64,000 bases of DNA, taken from Neobacillus paridis (GTDB lineage: Bacteria > Bacillota > Bacilli > Bacillales > Cytobacillaceae). Every line of letters starts with the position of its first letter. Position 1 is the stretch's first letter. The stretch lies in assembly GCF_016765675.1 (NCBI RefSeq), contig NZ_JAESWB010000045.1:62001-126000 (forward strand). Reading direction: 5' to 3'. The notes under the pieces were generated by a model. The model did not search any database. It worked only from the letters and a program-made list of their open reading frames with translations, and had not been told where the DNA came from. A program made the position numbers and the translations under genes. This document shows positions 63,448 to 64,000 of the stretch, piece after piece.

Positions 63448-64000
63448 TTCAATTTCCTTCTTTCTTCGTCAAACACCTTTAAAGCTGCGGCAGCGATTGT
63501 CATATCTTCTTCCACCGTTCCGCCGCTTACTCCAATACCACCAATTATCTGTTTATCTACTGTAAGCGGATATCCTCCGCCAAAGGTGACGATTTTGTGA
63601 TGATTTGTTAATTGAATGCCGTATAACTCAGCACCCGGCTGGATCAACGGAACTAGTTCATGTGTCGCCATTTTTAACGCCACCGCCGTATAGGCTTTGT
63701 TAGCCGAAATATCCAAACTTGCTAATAGTGATCCCTCCATACGATGGATTAAGGTGATGTTTCCTCCGGGATCAACAACTGAAAAGACAACAGGAACTCC
63801 TAAGGCTGCTGCTGCTTCCTCGACTGCTTTGGCCATTTTCCCAGCCAATTCGAGTGTGACATTTGTCAGCTTTTCTTTCGAACACTCGAGTTTCTCGATT
63901 ACCTTTCCTTTGATTTCAGCTAACATGCTATAGTAAACTTCCGCCCTCGCTAACATGAAGATCGTATCGGATAATCGGTTGACATACTGAATAACTTCAC
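63444..64000 (-). CDS. pduO: PduO-type cobalamin adenosyltransferase, C-terminal part (cut by window edge)
   Basis: 185 codons are readable, with no stop before the right edge. The first visible residues EVIQYVNRLSDTIFMLARAE are the end of an ATP:cob(I)alamin adenosyltransferase domain. After a linker (about 55 residues in), a GlcG/HbpS-type haem-binding-like domain follows (LAGKMAKAVEEAAAALGVPV, SVVDPGGNITLIHRMEGS, GGIGVSGGTVEEDM). This two-domain layout is PduO. It makes adenosylcobalamin for diol dehydratase. An internal ATG at 63956 is not the start. Confidence 0.88.
   Translation of the reverse strand, partial: EVIQYVNRLSDTIFMLARAEVYYSMLAEIKGKVIEKLECSKEKLTNVTLELAGKMAKAVEEAAAALGVPVVFSVVDPGGNITLIHRMEGSLLASLDISANKAYTAVALKMATHELVPLIQPGAELYGIQLTNHHKIVTFGGGYPLTVDKQIIGGIGVSGGTVEEDMTIAAAALKVFDEERRKLK

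Overview
The window looks like the chromosome of a low-GC Gram-positive bacterium of the Bacillaceae (Bacillus / Neobacillus / Mesobacillus type). Evidence: strong AGGAGG-type ribosome binding sites, frequent TTG and GTG starts, and B. subtilis-type genes (glnQHMP, luxS, yqxD, yknXYZ, ytrAB-like, sinI-like, glpFK with a catabolite-control site and antiterminator leader). No rRNA, tRNA, CRISPR array, prophage or intact insertion sequence was seen. The two edges cut genes: a SWIM/SNF2 helicase on the left and pduO on the right.

Layout. 1-6 kb: helicase fragment, a broken Rpn-type nuclease gene, a GABA-permease-like gene with a textbook sigma-54 promoter, and a divergent sigma-54 activator that probably drives it. 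6-21 kb: mixed single genes (metallo-hydrolase, GT8 glycosyltransferase, nucleotidyltransferases, acetyltransferase, PLD-nuclease/helicase, yqxD, methyltransferase, a solitary HPr-kinase-like gene, a drug/metabolite exporter, an L,D-transpeptidase). 22-32 kb: glnQHMP transporter, GH36 alpha-galactosidase, stress-type dehydrogenase, EcsAB-like ABC pair, branched-chain aminotransferase. 32-49 kb: glycerol block (glpABC, glpFK) interleaved with fabF, a 7TM sensor kinase/response regulator pair, a SinI-like antirepressor, luxS, hsp20, an RNase J paralogue and a membrane-anchored PstS-like protein. 49-59 kb: two-component system plus yknXYZ-like efflux, a DedA protein, and a GntR/ABC/ECF-sigma operon. 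59-64 kb: the tail of a 1,2-propanediol utilisation (pdu) microcompartment operon.

Main discovery. Two unrelated genes each carry one in-frame TGA exactly where the family has a functional cysteine: a glutaredoxin (UPYC instead of CPYC, TGA at 9737-9739) and a CueP-like lipoprotein (TGA at 20229-20231, the first of three metal-binding cysteines). Each TGA is followed, within the distance known for bacterial SECIS elements, by a perfect hairpin with a three-base loop beginning GG. I read both as selenoproteins; if so the genome must carry selABCD elsewhere. The glutaredoxin promoter also has a CstR/CsoR-like operator.

Other unusual structure: a 119-bp repeat in two copies with compensatory changes in an 18-bp stem; two arrays of short direct repeats spaced at about two helical turns; a dispersed near-palindrome GGTGTCAGGCACC found at the 3' ends of genes; and a motif shared by the leaders of glpABC and glpFK that suggests common GlpP antitermination.
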